Positions 13,161 through 22,380 of a DNA stretch of 38,597 nucleotides are shown here, piece after piece. Under the pieces are notes generated by a model that was not told the DNA's origin, did not search any database, and saw nothing but the letters and a program-made list of their open reading frames with translations. The stretch comes from Symsagittifera roscoffensis (lineage: Eukaryota; Xenacoelomorpha; Acoela; Convolutidae). Location of the stretch: NCBI RefSeq assembly GCF_963678635.1, contig NW_026970940.1, positions 1 to 38,597 on the forward strand. Direction: 5' to 3'. The translations under genes and the position numbers were made by a program. The stretch's first letter is position 1, and each line of letters begins with the position of its first letter.

Positions 13161-15015
13161 TTTTTCATACTCATTTTGTAGTTGTTCATAAATTATGCTT
13201 TTCGAGTGATGCTTCGTAATGATTTCTGACCAAAACGAAAGTATAACAATAGCTGAATTAGGAAATTATTATGGTTTCAAAGTGTTTTTTAAATTTATTA
13301 AACTGAAAAAGCGCTGATTTAACAAGCAAGTTTCTTTTCTAACTTTAGACCTGTGATCTATGATTATTAGATTTACTAGTATTATTAGATTATCATTAGA
13401 TAACCTTATAATATTAGAATTACTATTACATAACCTAAAAATTTTGATACTGATTTCTCGTTGAGTGAATATAGTTTAATGTGATTGGAATTGTGTTTTT
13501 TTTTTTCGATTCAATCAAATTTTAAACGAAGCCACTATGTAAATTGCTTAATATACTTGGAATGGTTTGAATAAATTTCCTTTACTTAAATCATAAAATA
13601 AAAAGTAGGTTTATTGAGCAGTTGAAAACATTGGAGAACTTCTCAGCGTTTATTTGTTTCTTGATAAAATTCTGTGATGGTTGAAGTTTTCTTATTTCAA
13701 GAGTCATCGTAAAAAAGTATTATTTATTGTTTCTGAAGGTTCGAAAAAAAATTGACTATTTCCCAGAGCCCACCTCTTCTCTTTTAGAGATACTTTTTCT
13801 TCACAAAAACTGATTTTTACAACAATAGACATGCGAACTAACTAGGCCATGGAAAACATATTTGGTTTTCATACCGAACCATTTAAAAACCCTCGTTACA
13901 GCATAAAGTTTATGCTAATGGGAGATGAGGGTGGAGGGGAGGAAGAAGGGCTATTTTTTGTACTCTCTTTATGCTTATCTTTGAAATGCTGATGTCACAG
14001 AAAATCAAAGTAGGCTGCATCAGACACAGCTTCGGTTTTGTCAATACAATTTCTCAAGTTTTTTTTTCAGAAGCTACTCTTGGAAATCAAAAAAACTATA
14101 TTTCGAAATTCAAACTCTTTTTTCTTACTCATTTTGTCATTTTGTAGTTGATCATATTTTAGGCTTTTCCAGTGACGCTTTTCTTTTTGTGATTATTTTT
14201 CACCAAAGCAAAAATAAAACAGTCGCTGAAAAATGAAATTTTTACGCGCGGAACGTGTTTCTTAAAGCTTATTAACCTAAAAAGCGCTGATATTACAAGC
14301 AATGTTAATTTCTAACTTTCGACCGGTGATGTGTGATTTTTATGGGAAGCCGAAATGTGAAATATCGCTAAGTGAACATTGCTTTGAAAGAATAATTAAA
14401 AACTTTTAGTATTCCGATCCAATCAAAGTTTACACGAAGCCATCATGTAAATTGCATTATATACTGGGAATTATTTAATTGAATTTTTCTTAGTAGGTTT
14501 TATAAGCAGTTGGAAACGATGAAAATCTGCTCAACGTTTGTTTGTATCTTGAAAAAAGTTCTGTGACTTTCTTGTTTTAAAATCATTAGGAAAAAATTTT
14601 CAAAATGTTTTTGATCAATCGAATGTTTTGATTAAACAGTTGGCTGCTTTTCCCCTCTTCCTCCACCTTTTTTATTGATAGTTTTTGTTTCTAGAGTCCG
14701 ATTGTTACAACAGTTCACATGTGCACTAATTAAGCCAGGAAAAACATATTTGGTTTTCATGCCGATTCATGTAAGAACCCTCGTTGCACCATAAAATTTA
14801 TGCTAATGGGAGATGAGGGGGAAAGAGAGGGAAAAAGAGTAAACATTTAGTTTTTTATGCTTTTCTTTAAACAGCTGATGTCACAGGAAATCAAAGGAGG
14901 CTGCATCAGACACAGCTTTGGTTTTGTCAATACAATTTTGGCTCTAGTTCTCATGGTTCCCTTTCACAGGCCACTCTTGGAAATCAAGAAATTAGTTTTT
15001 CAAAAATGAATGCGA
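13161..15015 (+). repeat. two-copy tandem duplication, unit about 0.9 kb
   Basis: Copy 1 (about 13161-14110) and copy 2 (about 14119-15015) share ordered blocks. TACTCATTTTG is at 13168 and 14126, TATGCTAATGGGAGATGAGG at 13911 and 14799, and CTGATGTCACAG at 13989 and 14875. GGCTGCATCAGACACAGCTT and CTCTTGGAAATCAA also recur. The offset falls from about 958 to about 887 because copy 1 carries an extra ATTATTAGA-type microsatellite near 13370-13440. No coding frame is shared. Each copy has a purine-rich block after GAGATGAGG. Confidence 0.75.
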
Positions 15016-15553
15016 CTCAAAAACAAATTTACAAGCTTTTCACCAAACTAGCTAATACCTGTTATCTATTACCCTAATTTTCATAAACCCAACCCCGAAC
15101 ACCCCTATGATACAAATTTATAAAAAGATGATGTTCAGAAAAATTGCAGCCCCTATCAACTTTTTTACCCTCCAGTCAAATTGAATATTCAAATTAAATT
15201 AAAGGGATCCTTAAAATTATACAAAACATTTAACGTTATGCAAACAGCATCAATGTATCAAAGAAGAAAAAACTCAAAAAAATGAAAGAAAATCTGAAAT
15301 GTGTCAATAGGGCGCTCGAAAACTGCTAGAGATTCCTCAATTTTGCCATTTGTTTGAGCATGATGTAGTCATTTTCGCAGAGCAATGGAAAAAAAGACAC
15401 TTTATTTGCTTTAAAAAAATTAGCGAAAATTACTAGACAAAATAGTTGTCGAAGTTTTCACTTAAAAATAGATTTTTAATTCTTTTAAAGAAAATACATT
15501 TTTTGAGTTTTGGCTAATGATTTGAAAAGATCTTGGACTAAAAGTGAAACAGA
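15016..15553. other. non-coding DNA
   Basis: AT-rich, no recognisable feature. Confidence 0.4.
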
Positions 15554-15829
15554 ATGATTGTTCTAAAAGAAGTAACCAACTCGCTTCGACCTTGTGATTT
15601 CAATCGAAACGAATTTCAGCCTTTTGATGTAGAGTTTGTCCAAAACCCAAAAAATATACACAATTTCTTTGATAAAAACGAACTTGTAGCAGAAGACCCT
15701 TTAAATTTCATTACAGGGACCAAAAAATCGGTAAACCAACAATTTCATGACAATAATTTCTTTAGATTTAAAAAAACTCCAGTCCAAGTTAGGCCCTTGT
15801 TCCAACGCTATCCTCGTAGTTTCATATAA
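15554..15829 (+). CDS. small open frame of unknown nature
   Basis: A 91-residue frame opening with ATG, rich in Asn, Phe and Gln. No domain, signal peptide or membrane segment is evident. Its composition follows the AT-rich surroundings and no regulatory context supports it. Most likely a chance frame, listed because it has a proper start and stop. Confidence 0.12.
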   Translation: MIVLKEVTNSLRPCDFNRNEFQPFDVEFVQNPKNIHNFFDKNELVAEDPLNFITGTKKSVNQQFHDNNFFRFKKTPVQVRPLFQRYPRSFI

Positions 15830-16409
15830 TTTAAATCAGTTGGGTTCATCGAGATTTCCATATTGACTGTCAAGAGCCGTCAAAGTGGAAAAATCAACCA
15901 ACGAAAAAAGGTTGCACCGAATCTTTGAAAATAGAAGTATCTTTTTATAAGATCTAATAGATAGCCCAAACACCAAGGATTTTGTGATCATCTAGTTTTT
16001 GTACAAATACGAGCCAATCTAGGCTCGTCTGATTCGTGTCAACTGGTGGGGGACCCCATAAATTCCATTATCACGCCAAGAAATCTGGAAAACACCACAT
16101 TTATAACCAAAAAATTTCTAGTTCAAAACCATCCTTCAAAAATTTGCTCTTTTTTCCAACACTACGCCAGTCGGTTTTCAAAATCAAACAAAATGGGACT
16201 GAACAAGATGTCCACATTCACTGTCACTTGCCACCAAAAATGGAAAAATTCATCCTTCGAAAAGATGTTGAATCGAACCATGGAAAGAAAGAGTTTTTAA
16301 AGGGACCTGTTTGATCACCCGAACTGATAGCAGAGTGTTATCAACCAATTTCTCTAAGTTCTTGAAACATTCGAGGCGCATCCCGATTCGAGATTTTTCA
16401 CCTAAATTG
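15830..16409. other. non-coding DNA with a short hairpin
   Basis: ACGAGCC / GGCTCGT at 16009-16028 forms a 7-bp inverted repeat around AATCTA. Overlapping open frames between 16036 and 16500 are read through repeat sequence in two frames and show no domain. Confidence 0.35.
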
Positions 16410-16596
16410 AAGCAAGATTTGAGCGGTTTGAGCGGTTTTTTTAGACAATTACGCTCAAAATCTTGCTTCAAAATGAGCGGTTTGAGCGGTTTTTGAACGG
16501 TTTATCTAAAAAAACCGCTCAAAAACCGCGCAAGATTTGAACGGTTTTGAGCGGTTTATCTAAAAAAACCGCTCAAAAACCGCGCAAGATTTAATA
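16410..16596. repeat. TTGAGCGG / CCGCTCAA array 1
   Basis: Dense alternation of TTGAGCGGTTT and AACCGCTCAA units with interspersed (C)AAGATTT/AAATCTTG. It begins with GAAGCAAGATTTGAGCGG and has the inverse GCTCAAAATCTTGCTTC at 16453-16469, so the left half can fold back. The right half contains a direct ~52-bp duplication (AACGGTTT...CGCGCAAGATTT twice). It ends about ten bases from the tRNA. The same unit returns at 17280-17510. Confidence 0.8.
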
Positions 16597-16598
16597 AT

Positions 16599-16603
16599 AA
16601 AAA
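16599..16603 (-). terminator. Pol III terminator T-run after tRNA-Arg
   Basis: Five consecutive T on the minus strand, two bases after the discriminator position, are the expected RNA polymerase III stop signal. Confidence 0.6.
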
Positions 16604-16605
16604 GT

Positions 16606-16678
16606 CGACCACATAGGGATTCGAACCCACAATCTTCTGATTCGAAGTCAGACGCCTTATCCGTTAGGCCATGCTGCC
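16606..16678 (-). tRNA. tRNA-Arg(UCG), possibly degenerate
   Basis: Read on the minus strand, the 73 nt fold as a tRNA. The D-arm contains GCCTAACGGATAAGGC. The anticodon stem TCTGA/TCAGA is perfect and holds loop CTTCGAA with anticodon UCG (CGA codons), and the T-loop is TTCGAAT. A-box and B-box promoter sequences look intact. Just past the discriminator base there is a run of five T (16599-16603 in + coordinates), fitting a Pol III terminator. Weak points are one A-G mismatch and two G-U pairs in the acceptor stem, and two mismatches at the outer end of the T-stem. It may therefore be a pseudogene or a tRNA-derived copy. Confidence 0.8.
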
Positions 16679-16682
16679 CTGA

Positions 16683-16887
16683 AACTGGGGCAATGAATAC
16701 ATACATATCCAGGAGTCCACATTTGATCTGGGCAATCATAGAGAAAGGTTTTGCAATAATACTACGTTTTTCTTAATGATACGTTATCTAACTGGGGCAA
16801 TGAATACATATCCAGGAGTCCACATTTGATCTCGGCAATCATAGAGAAAGGTTTTGCAATAATACTACGTTTTTCTTAATGATACGT
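16683..16887 (+). repeat. 107-bp tandem repeat, two copies
   Basis: Copy 1 (16683-16789) and copy 2 (16790-16887) are nearly identical, starting AACTGGGGCAATGAATACAT and ending TTCTTAATGATACGT. Differences are one extra CATA unit near the start of copy 1, one G/C change, and a short TATCT spacer after copy 1. High identity means a recent duplication. It starts four bases beyond the tRNA 5' end. Confidence 0.85.
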
Positions 16888-17140
16888 AGCTGCCCCCCCC
16901 CACCTCTTACTAGAGTTGATGTCCCCCCTCACCTCTTACTAGAGTTGATGTCCCTTACTAGAGTTAGATGTCCCCTAACTAGAGAGAGAGGGGGCACGTC
17001 GTGGTTGGGGGGTACGTTGGGGGGGGGGGGGGAGGTACGTTGGTGGGGGGGTTTGTTGGATGTTGGATACGTTGAGGGGGTACGTTGGGGGGAGGGAGTG
17101 GGAGTACGTTGGCGGGGGGAGGGGGGGGTGTAAGTTGTCG
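16888..17140 (+). repeat. C-rich then G-rich low-complexity block
   Basis: 16891-16980 has C-runs with a 29-bp unit (CACCTCTTACTAGAGTTGATG) repeated about twice plus partial copies. 16990-17140 is G-rich with repeated GTACGTTGG separated by G-runs, including an uninterrupted run of 14 G at 17019-17032. The two halves are broadly complementary in character, and the G-rich strand has many G-runs that could form quadruplexes. The proline-rich and glycine-rich frames read across it are artefacts of composition. Confidence 0.8.
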
Positions 17141-17262
17141 TTGACGTGAACAGCTGGTCAAAAATGCTGTTTTTTGGCACTTTTTGGAAAATTACTACAT
17201 ATTGGTCGCCCCTGGATGAACGTGTTCGTTCGAGTTTTTCAGAGAAAAGAAACGTTGAGTCT

Positions 17263-17527
17263 GGGACCTCGACCCGGGAAGACCGCTCAAAAACCGCTCA
17301 AAACCGCTCAAATCTTGCTTGAAAAACCGTTCAAAAATCACCGCAAGAAATGAGCGGTTTTTGAGCGGTTTTTTAAGCAAGAATTGAGCGGTTTGAGCGG
17401 TTTTTCCAAAAAAAACCGCCCAAACCGCCCAAACCGCCCAAACCGCTCAAACCGCTCAAATCTTGCTGGAAAACCGCTCAAACCGCTCAAATCTTGAGCG
17501 GTTTTTGAGCGGGATCTCGACCCGGGA
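17263..17527. repeat. TTGAGCGG / CCGCTCAA array 2 bounded by 17-bp direct repeats
   Basis: The core 17280-17510 alternates CCGCTCAAA and TTGAGCGGTTT units in both orientations with CTTGCTT and CTTGCTGG spacers and a CCGCCCAAA variant triplet. It is bounded exactly by GGGACCTCGACCCGGGA (17263-17279) and GGGATCTCGACCCGGGA (17511-17527), a 17-bp direct repeat with one mismatch. This resembles a target-site duplication around an inserted repeat, or a boundary motif of the array. Confidence 0.75.
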
Positions 17528-19594
17528 TCTGACTCTTGTCAATTTACATCGAACCCCATACTTTACATGATCACGACTAAAAACCTGAAAACTACCATTA
17601 TTATAGAGTTAAATGAATATCAGCTTGTAGAGAACCCCCTAGGTTCCATTTTCATTAGCAAACAATCTGAAATACATCAGTTTCATGACGACAAGTCAAA
17701 AAGGTTAAAGTTTCACCAGCGCAATTGTGCCCCCATCTAGCTCTTCTAGTAGTTTCACAGAGTCAAGCAAAATTGGGCTCATCGACTAGCTGTTTTCAAG
17801 AAAGAAGTTGCTCACACTAGAGCTACTCTCAGTAAAAACTGTTGGCCGGGGTTCTCCGTACATGGTGAGCACATGTATTTTGTGCGAATTCTGCTAGAGG
17901 CCACAGGTGAAAACATTTGAGCATCTCTCTGAGTAGAGTCTCTAATTGTGTTTAACTTTTTCTTTTTTTTATATCAAGTGTTTTCTCTTTTTTTTTGCTT
18001 TTGTTTTTGGTTTGTCTTGTTTATAATTTTATTAGCGTTTCATGTGGTCTTAATAAAACTTTGAGTCGAAGCTCGAAAAAATGTTATATCCAGTTGTTGG
18101 TATGGTGGTGTTAGTAAGCTGCCTTGGTTGCTTATGCTCAGCTTTAACTCCTTCATCTAACATAGTTAAGGGGAAACTTGAAACGTGTGAATGAGAGTTA
18201 ATTTTATAATCAGTCAATTTGTCAAACTAGAATTTCATTAATTCTCAAATATGTGGAGAATTACGCGCGTTTGTGGAAACGAATGCGTGAACTGTGGGCA
18301 GGTCAAACCACAAGTCTAAAAGTTACAAAACAAAACACACATGAAAAAAGGTTAGCTCTTTTCCTAAATTTTATCAACGCTTCGTATAGAAAATTTACTT
18401 CGTTAAAGTAATAAACTTTTGCTGCGTAAGAAGTTTCCTGCATTTTAGAAACATTTACAACTATTAGTTAGCATTATCTAATTGAAAAGTTTATGAAAAT
18501 TTAAAAAAAAAATTTTGTTTCAGGAATCACTGGCAAAAAATCGAAAAAATTGTTAGGACTCACGGGGAAAAGTGCTGAGTGAAATATCGATAATTAATTA
18601 GTAGCACAAAATCCTTACTTATCGTGAATCGGGCTCCAGAAAAATCCAATTGGGAAGTTGGTTTTATTTGTTAATGGATGCAATGAAAGCTTTATGAGCA
18701 TGTGAATGATGTTTTAGTTCGTAAAAGTGGCCTAAGGAGTTCGAGTGTGCGGATGATTATGACTTCTTCAGGATTAGCGGTAACCCCAAGGTGAGTAATT
18801 CGTATGAGGATATAGAACTGTGGTTAAATTGAATTTTGTGGAAGTTTCTTTATATTTCGATAAATTGGATGCGCTCATGCAGGATGATAGTGGGGTGGGA
18901 GTCTTCAATGAGGAATTTGTTAGTAGGGGTGCAAAAAATACACTTGTGACTGAGTGTGTCATAATTCGCGAGGACGCCGTGGTAGTTAGTTGTTTTAAAA
19001 TAATAAATAAAGTTAGGAAAGTAGGGAGAGGTAAAGTTGGAATTGAAAAACATATAAACGTGGTGAGGCCTTCGCATGGCGGAGCGTCGTAAAAAGTGTC
19101 GCTGAATAAAGTGATAGTAAGTATGGGTGTTAGTAAGCTTTGCTTTAAGAATCAGTTGATGTTGCGTTCTTTTGGAATGAGCAAAGTGAAGATTAAATCA
19201 AAACTATCAAATTTGGTGAATTGTGATTTAAATGTTCTATTGTTTTGCAGTGGGTGGTCCATAGTACTAGTAGAGTGAGCTGAAGGGGAGTAGAACAGCT
19301 GGTCTCTAAGATATGTGGTAACATTGGATATAGAGTGTGCAATGTATAAGTGTATGGAATAGAATTGGTAAGGTTTCATAGTTTGTGTGATGATAAGAGA
19401 ATGGTAAGAAAAAAGGTATGTTTTGGATCATATAAGGAAGAATTTACTTTTTTCGCCAAAAATTCGGCGCGCGTTATCTAATTGGCGAGTATCACTGGTA
19501 AAATAGGTGTAGGTTGTGGAATGAAAGTATTTTTTTTTGGTTCATGGTTCATGGTTTACGATGATGTACTCACTGATTATGATGTAACGATAAA
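17528..19594. other. non-coding DNA, no gene recognised
   Basis: Contains T-rich tracts near 17955-18010 and an AATAAA at 18052-18057. A good splice-donor-like CAAG/GTGAGT lies near 18790, and acceptor-like TTTCAG near 18521 and TTGCAG near 19250. The open frames at 18820-19092 and 19096-19278 do not start with a convincing ATG context and match nothing I know. They could be remnants of a spliced gene, but I cannot assemble one. Confidence 0.35.
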
Positions 19595-19961
19595 CACCCA
19601 GGGGCGCCATAAAAACGCCTATGTAACATTCGGCCGGAAATTATATAACGACGGAGAGCAAAACTATTTCCTACAATGAAGAGCTAACGTCAAGATAAAG
19701 CTTTGTGCCATTCTGCCAGATTGGCACATCGCAACCTTCCGGCGAAGCACGAATTAGAGAGAAAAGGCCTTAACAACGGAAAAGTGCTTACAAGGAGGGT
19801 CGAGATATTTTGAGAGTTTTCTGTTTTCAAAAATTCGATTGAACAATGAATATTTCTCAGAAATACAAAAAACGGCCATTTTGACGAAATATAGTGAAAG
19901 AAGTAGAACAACACCGATAGAGTGAAAAACAGTCGTACTAGAACACGAAAAAACGAAGCCC

Positions 19962-19988
19962 CTTATCGTGGCAATCACGCACGATAAG
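19962..19988. other. perfect 9-bp stem-loop
   Basis: CTTATCGTG and CACGATAAG are exact reverse complements separated by nine bases, inside the inverted-repeat element. Confidence 0.6.
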
Positions 19989-20073
19989 ACCCTTAGCAGA
20001 GGAAAATAGTGGGAAAGGAGGCTTCAGTGGGGAAGGAATATTCAGCGGAATCCTCCCGTGCCACGAATTGGGA

Positions 20074-20092
20074 GAGATAACGACGTTATCTC
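20074..20092. other. near-perfect palindrome
   Basis: GAGATAACG and CGTTATCTC flank a single A, giving a 19-base palindrome inside the inverted-repeat element. Confidence 0.6.
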
Positions 20093-20665
20093 GAGGAAAA
20101 CACGGAAGCGGAGTTTTGGTCCCCCAGAGACTGATATATGGTGAGAGACTGCAGTAAACTAACTTTTTAGCTACTCTGATGCCATAGAACTTTTAATTGA
20201 CACCGGTATAATCTGATATTCTAGAATATGAGTAGCTAGAAAGAGGAAAGGGTCAACCCATCTCCAATGGATTTAATATAGAACTGTCAACAAAAACATA
20301 ACAAAATATGGTGTTCGAGACGTGTTTATAATTACAATCACATAGTCTGAGGATCCGAGATTCAGCTATATGGTTGAGTTCGCATGTAAGCGAAAGCTGA
20401 TCAAAAGTCGTTTGACTGATGGCCTAAAAATAGTAACTTTTTACTTAGCCCTAAACAGACCAAAAAATCAACTGGCTAGGTCGAGACGGTGAAAAACGAG
20501 TAGAATGAAGGTAACTGACGCTTGCCAGTCGTTAATAGGTACTTTTTCTACGCTCCGTCGCTGTGTAGTATTTGGGCGAATGTTACATTGACGTTTTTAT
20601 GGCGCACCTGGGTGGGCCTGTCAAAGGCATAAGACCATCATGATCAGCAAGCGTTTCAGCGACGA

Positions 20666-20802
20666 ACCCTCCGCTCCGGGCGTGTGCCCGAGCTAGAGGC
20701 CTTAAGGACCTTTATTGTACTAGGGGGAGGGTGCGTACCCTCTGCCTAGTGCTATTTAGCTTTTTAACTTAGTTAAAACGAAAAAAAAGGGGGCCGGAGG
20801 GT
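20666..20802. repeat. ACCCTCC-N53-GGAGGGT modules 1 and 2
   Basis: Module 1 is ACCCTCC 20666-20672 and GGAGGGT 20726-20732 with 53 nt between. Module 2 is ACCCTCT 20737-20743 and GGAGGGT 20796-20802 with 52 nt between. Module 1 contains an inner hairpin GCTC.GGGC/GCCC.GAGC and a CCTTAAGG block. The junction between them forms an alternative hairpin: 14-base arms with 12 matches at 20719-20750 around a GCGT loop. No coding potential. Function unknown. Confidence 0.7.
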
Positions 20803-21108
20803 TAGGTGGGAAATCCAGAGCCCGCTTGTCCTGAGGTCTCGGGACCAAAAACAATTAAAGAGAAAACGTAAAACTAGACAAAAATAGTGTGTAACCAAGA
20901 AAAAGCCAAAAACAGTTTTAATTGAAAATAAAAAAGTACAAAAAACAGTAAAAAATCCAAAAAGACCAAAGAACTGCAAAAAACATAAAGTGACAGTTTA
21001 TATGTTGTTTCCGGACGAGATGTGATCTGACCCTCCTTTTTCTGTTGTTGCAGATTGATTTAGATGATTTCTGATAGAAAGATGGTGTGTTTTGGTGAAG
21101 GGCTGGGT

Positions 21109-21175
21109 ACCCTCCCTCGAGTGTAATTTGAGCGTTTAAGCACGTTAATGGTGATTTTGCCGGTGACCGGAGGGT
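21109..21175. repeat. ACCCTCC-N53-GGAGGGT module 3
   Basis: ACCCTCC 21109-21115 and GGAGGGT 21169-21175 are separated by exactly 53 nt. The interior has a TTTAAG block near its centre. Immediately upstream, ACCCTCC (21030-21036) and GGCTGGGT (21101-21108) may be a diverged extra module with a longer loop. Confidence 0.65.
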
Positions 21176-21334
21176 AGAGTGGCAAGCTGATCGACGTGTT
21201 CCACACTCAACAGGGACATCAAGGACAAGATCCACAACGACTGTTAGGTATCGTTGAAACAATTTTAGTATCGTTCGGGTACTATTTCATTAAGACTTAA
21301 GTGGTGGGAGGCACGATTGGCGCGGTCCGATTGT

Positions 21335-21401
21335 ACCCTCCATCCATCACAAATTTCCGAGTTAAGGGTCTTAATTCGGGTATTTTGGTGCAAAGGAGGG
21401 T
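21335..21401. repeat. ACCCTCC-N53-GGAGGGT module 4
   Basis: Arms at 21335-21341 and 21395-21401 with 53 nt between. The interior holds CCGAGTTAAG and CTTAATTCGG around GGT, complementary over ten bases with one G-U, so the module can fold into a long hairpin. Confidence 0.65.
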
Positions 21402-21811
21402 ATAGTAATATTCATTAACGACTACTAATAGATTATTATCCTTATTATATATTACTTATCTCCTATTTAGACCCAAGAGACACCCAAGTTTTGTCGAAAT
21501 TTACTGATTTTCGACCAAACTATAGACCACCAAAAATTTTGATATCCGAGCTTTTCCCAACAGCAAAAAGCTTTTATTTGGGAGTTGCTACGTACTTCGA
21601 TCCCCTTGACTAAAGAAACCGCGTGAGAGAGGACTCAGTAGAAGTTAGAAAAAACGATAATTTTTCGATCAAAATTTTGATAATTTTATGAATTTTGTCA
21701 ATCTGTTTTGGGGATCGAGTTTTTGAGTTTTTAGAATTAGAGCATTAAATTTTTTTTGCGTTAGGAGCGTGCTAGCATAACGTGCTCGGTTGCCAGAAAG
21801 ATTTTTGAGTA

Positions 21812-21878
21812 ACCCTCCGATTAGCTCCGTGGATAGAGCTAACGACTTAAGGATTGGAAAAGGAAGGAATCGGAGGGT
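21812..21878. repeat. ACCCTCC-N53-GGAGGGT module 5, partly tRNA-like
   Basis: Arms at 21812-21818 and 21872-21878 with 53 nt between; complementarity extends to 11 bp (ACCCTCCGATT/AATCGGAGGGT). The interior has a perfect 7-bp hairpin TTAGCTC/GAGCTAA around CGTGGATA, reminiscent of a tRNA D-arm and A-box, followed by CTTAAGGA. GAGCTA sits at the same offset in module 1. A T-arm is absent, so it is not a normal tRNA. Confidence 0.65.
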
Positions 21879-22380
21879 CCAAATTTGATAGTTATTGGCC
21901 AAATTTTTGCTTCCAAACCAATTTTGGTCCTGTTTTTTGCATTATTCCAGTGCTGTACGGGGCTACTACACTCGTTCCAGTTATTTTTGGGCACTTTTAC
22001 TGAGAATTGCGGAAAAAGTATTTCAGTACCTATTTAAGGGGTGAAAAAAGGTCATTTTGACGAACGCGTTTTTGGCGATTTCTCAAAGACTAGCCAACCA
22101 ATCGGGATGTTTTTGGTACCATAAGTCGAAGTTTTTGACCACTTTTCCGGACCGCAACCGTTTTTGGGTTGATAATCTCGGAAAAGAAATTTTTTTTTAA
22201 TTTGTTGGTACGGAGGGTCCAAATCACAGGGAACCTTCCGAGCGGCAGAAAATTTTATAAAATCATCTTTTTATCCAACTGGGAAGGTTGACCGTGTCAG
22301 CCAACCTGGTTTTAAGTCAGGTAGACCGCTTTCGGGGAATTTACCGCGGTAGAATAACCCGTTTTCTTGAATTTTGTGGA
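21879..22380. other. non-coding DNA between the module cluster and the minisatellite
   Basis: A lone GGAGGGT occurs at 22212-22218 with only a degenerate partner 60 bases upstream. No gene is recognised. Confidence 0.4.

Larger units (their letters stand above)
19595..20614. mobile_element. non-autonomous DNA transposon-like element with terminal inverted repeats
   Basis: The left end CACCCAGGGGCGCCATAAAA (19595 on) and the reverse complement of the right end (ending 20614) match over the first ~36 nt with three differences. Weaker similarity continues inward to about 80 nt (shared ACGACGGAG-like block and a final CCTA). The ~1.02 kb interior has no transposase. It contains perfect hairpins: CTTATCGTG/CACGATAAG (19962-19988) and GAGATAACG/CGTTATCTC around a single A (20074-20092). 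No target-site duplication is obvious, so the superfamily is undetermined. Confidence 0.6.

Noticed and set aside
16879-17180. Glycine/tryptophan-rich and proline/threonine-rich open frames
   Set aside because: They are translations of the G-rich and C-rich low-complexity repeat in different frames and strands; no gene-like context.
18820-19278. Two consecutive open frames suggestive of a spliced gene
   Set aside because: No ATG in good context, no recognisable domain, and splice-like sites do not connect a longer frame.
21812-21878. Functional tRNA
   Set aside because: Acceptor-like and D-arm-like stems are present, but no proper anticodon stem or T-arm can be formed.
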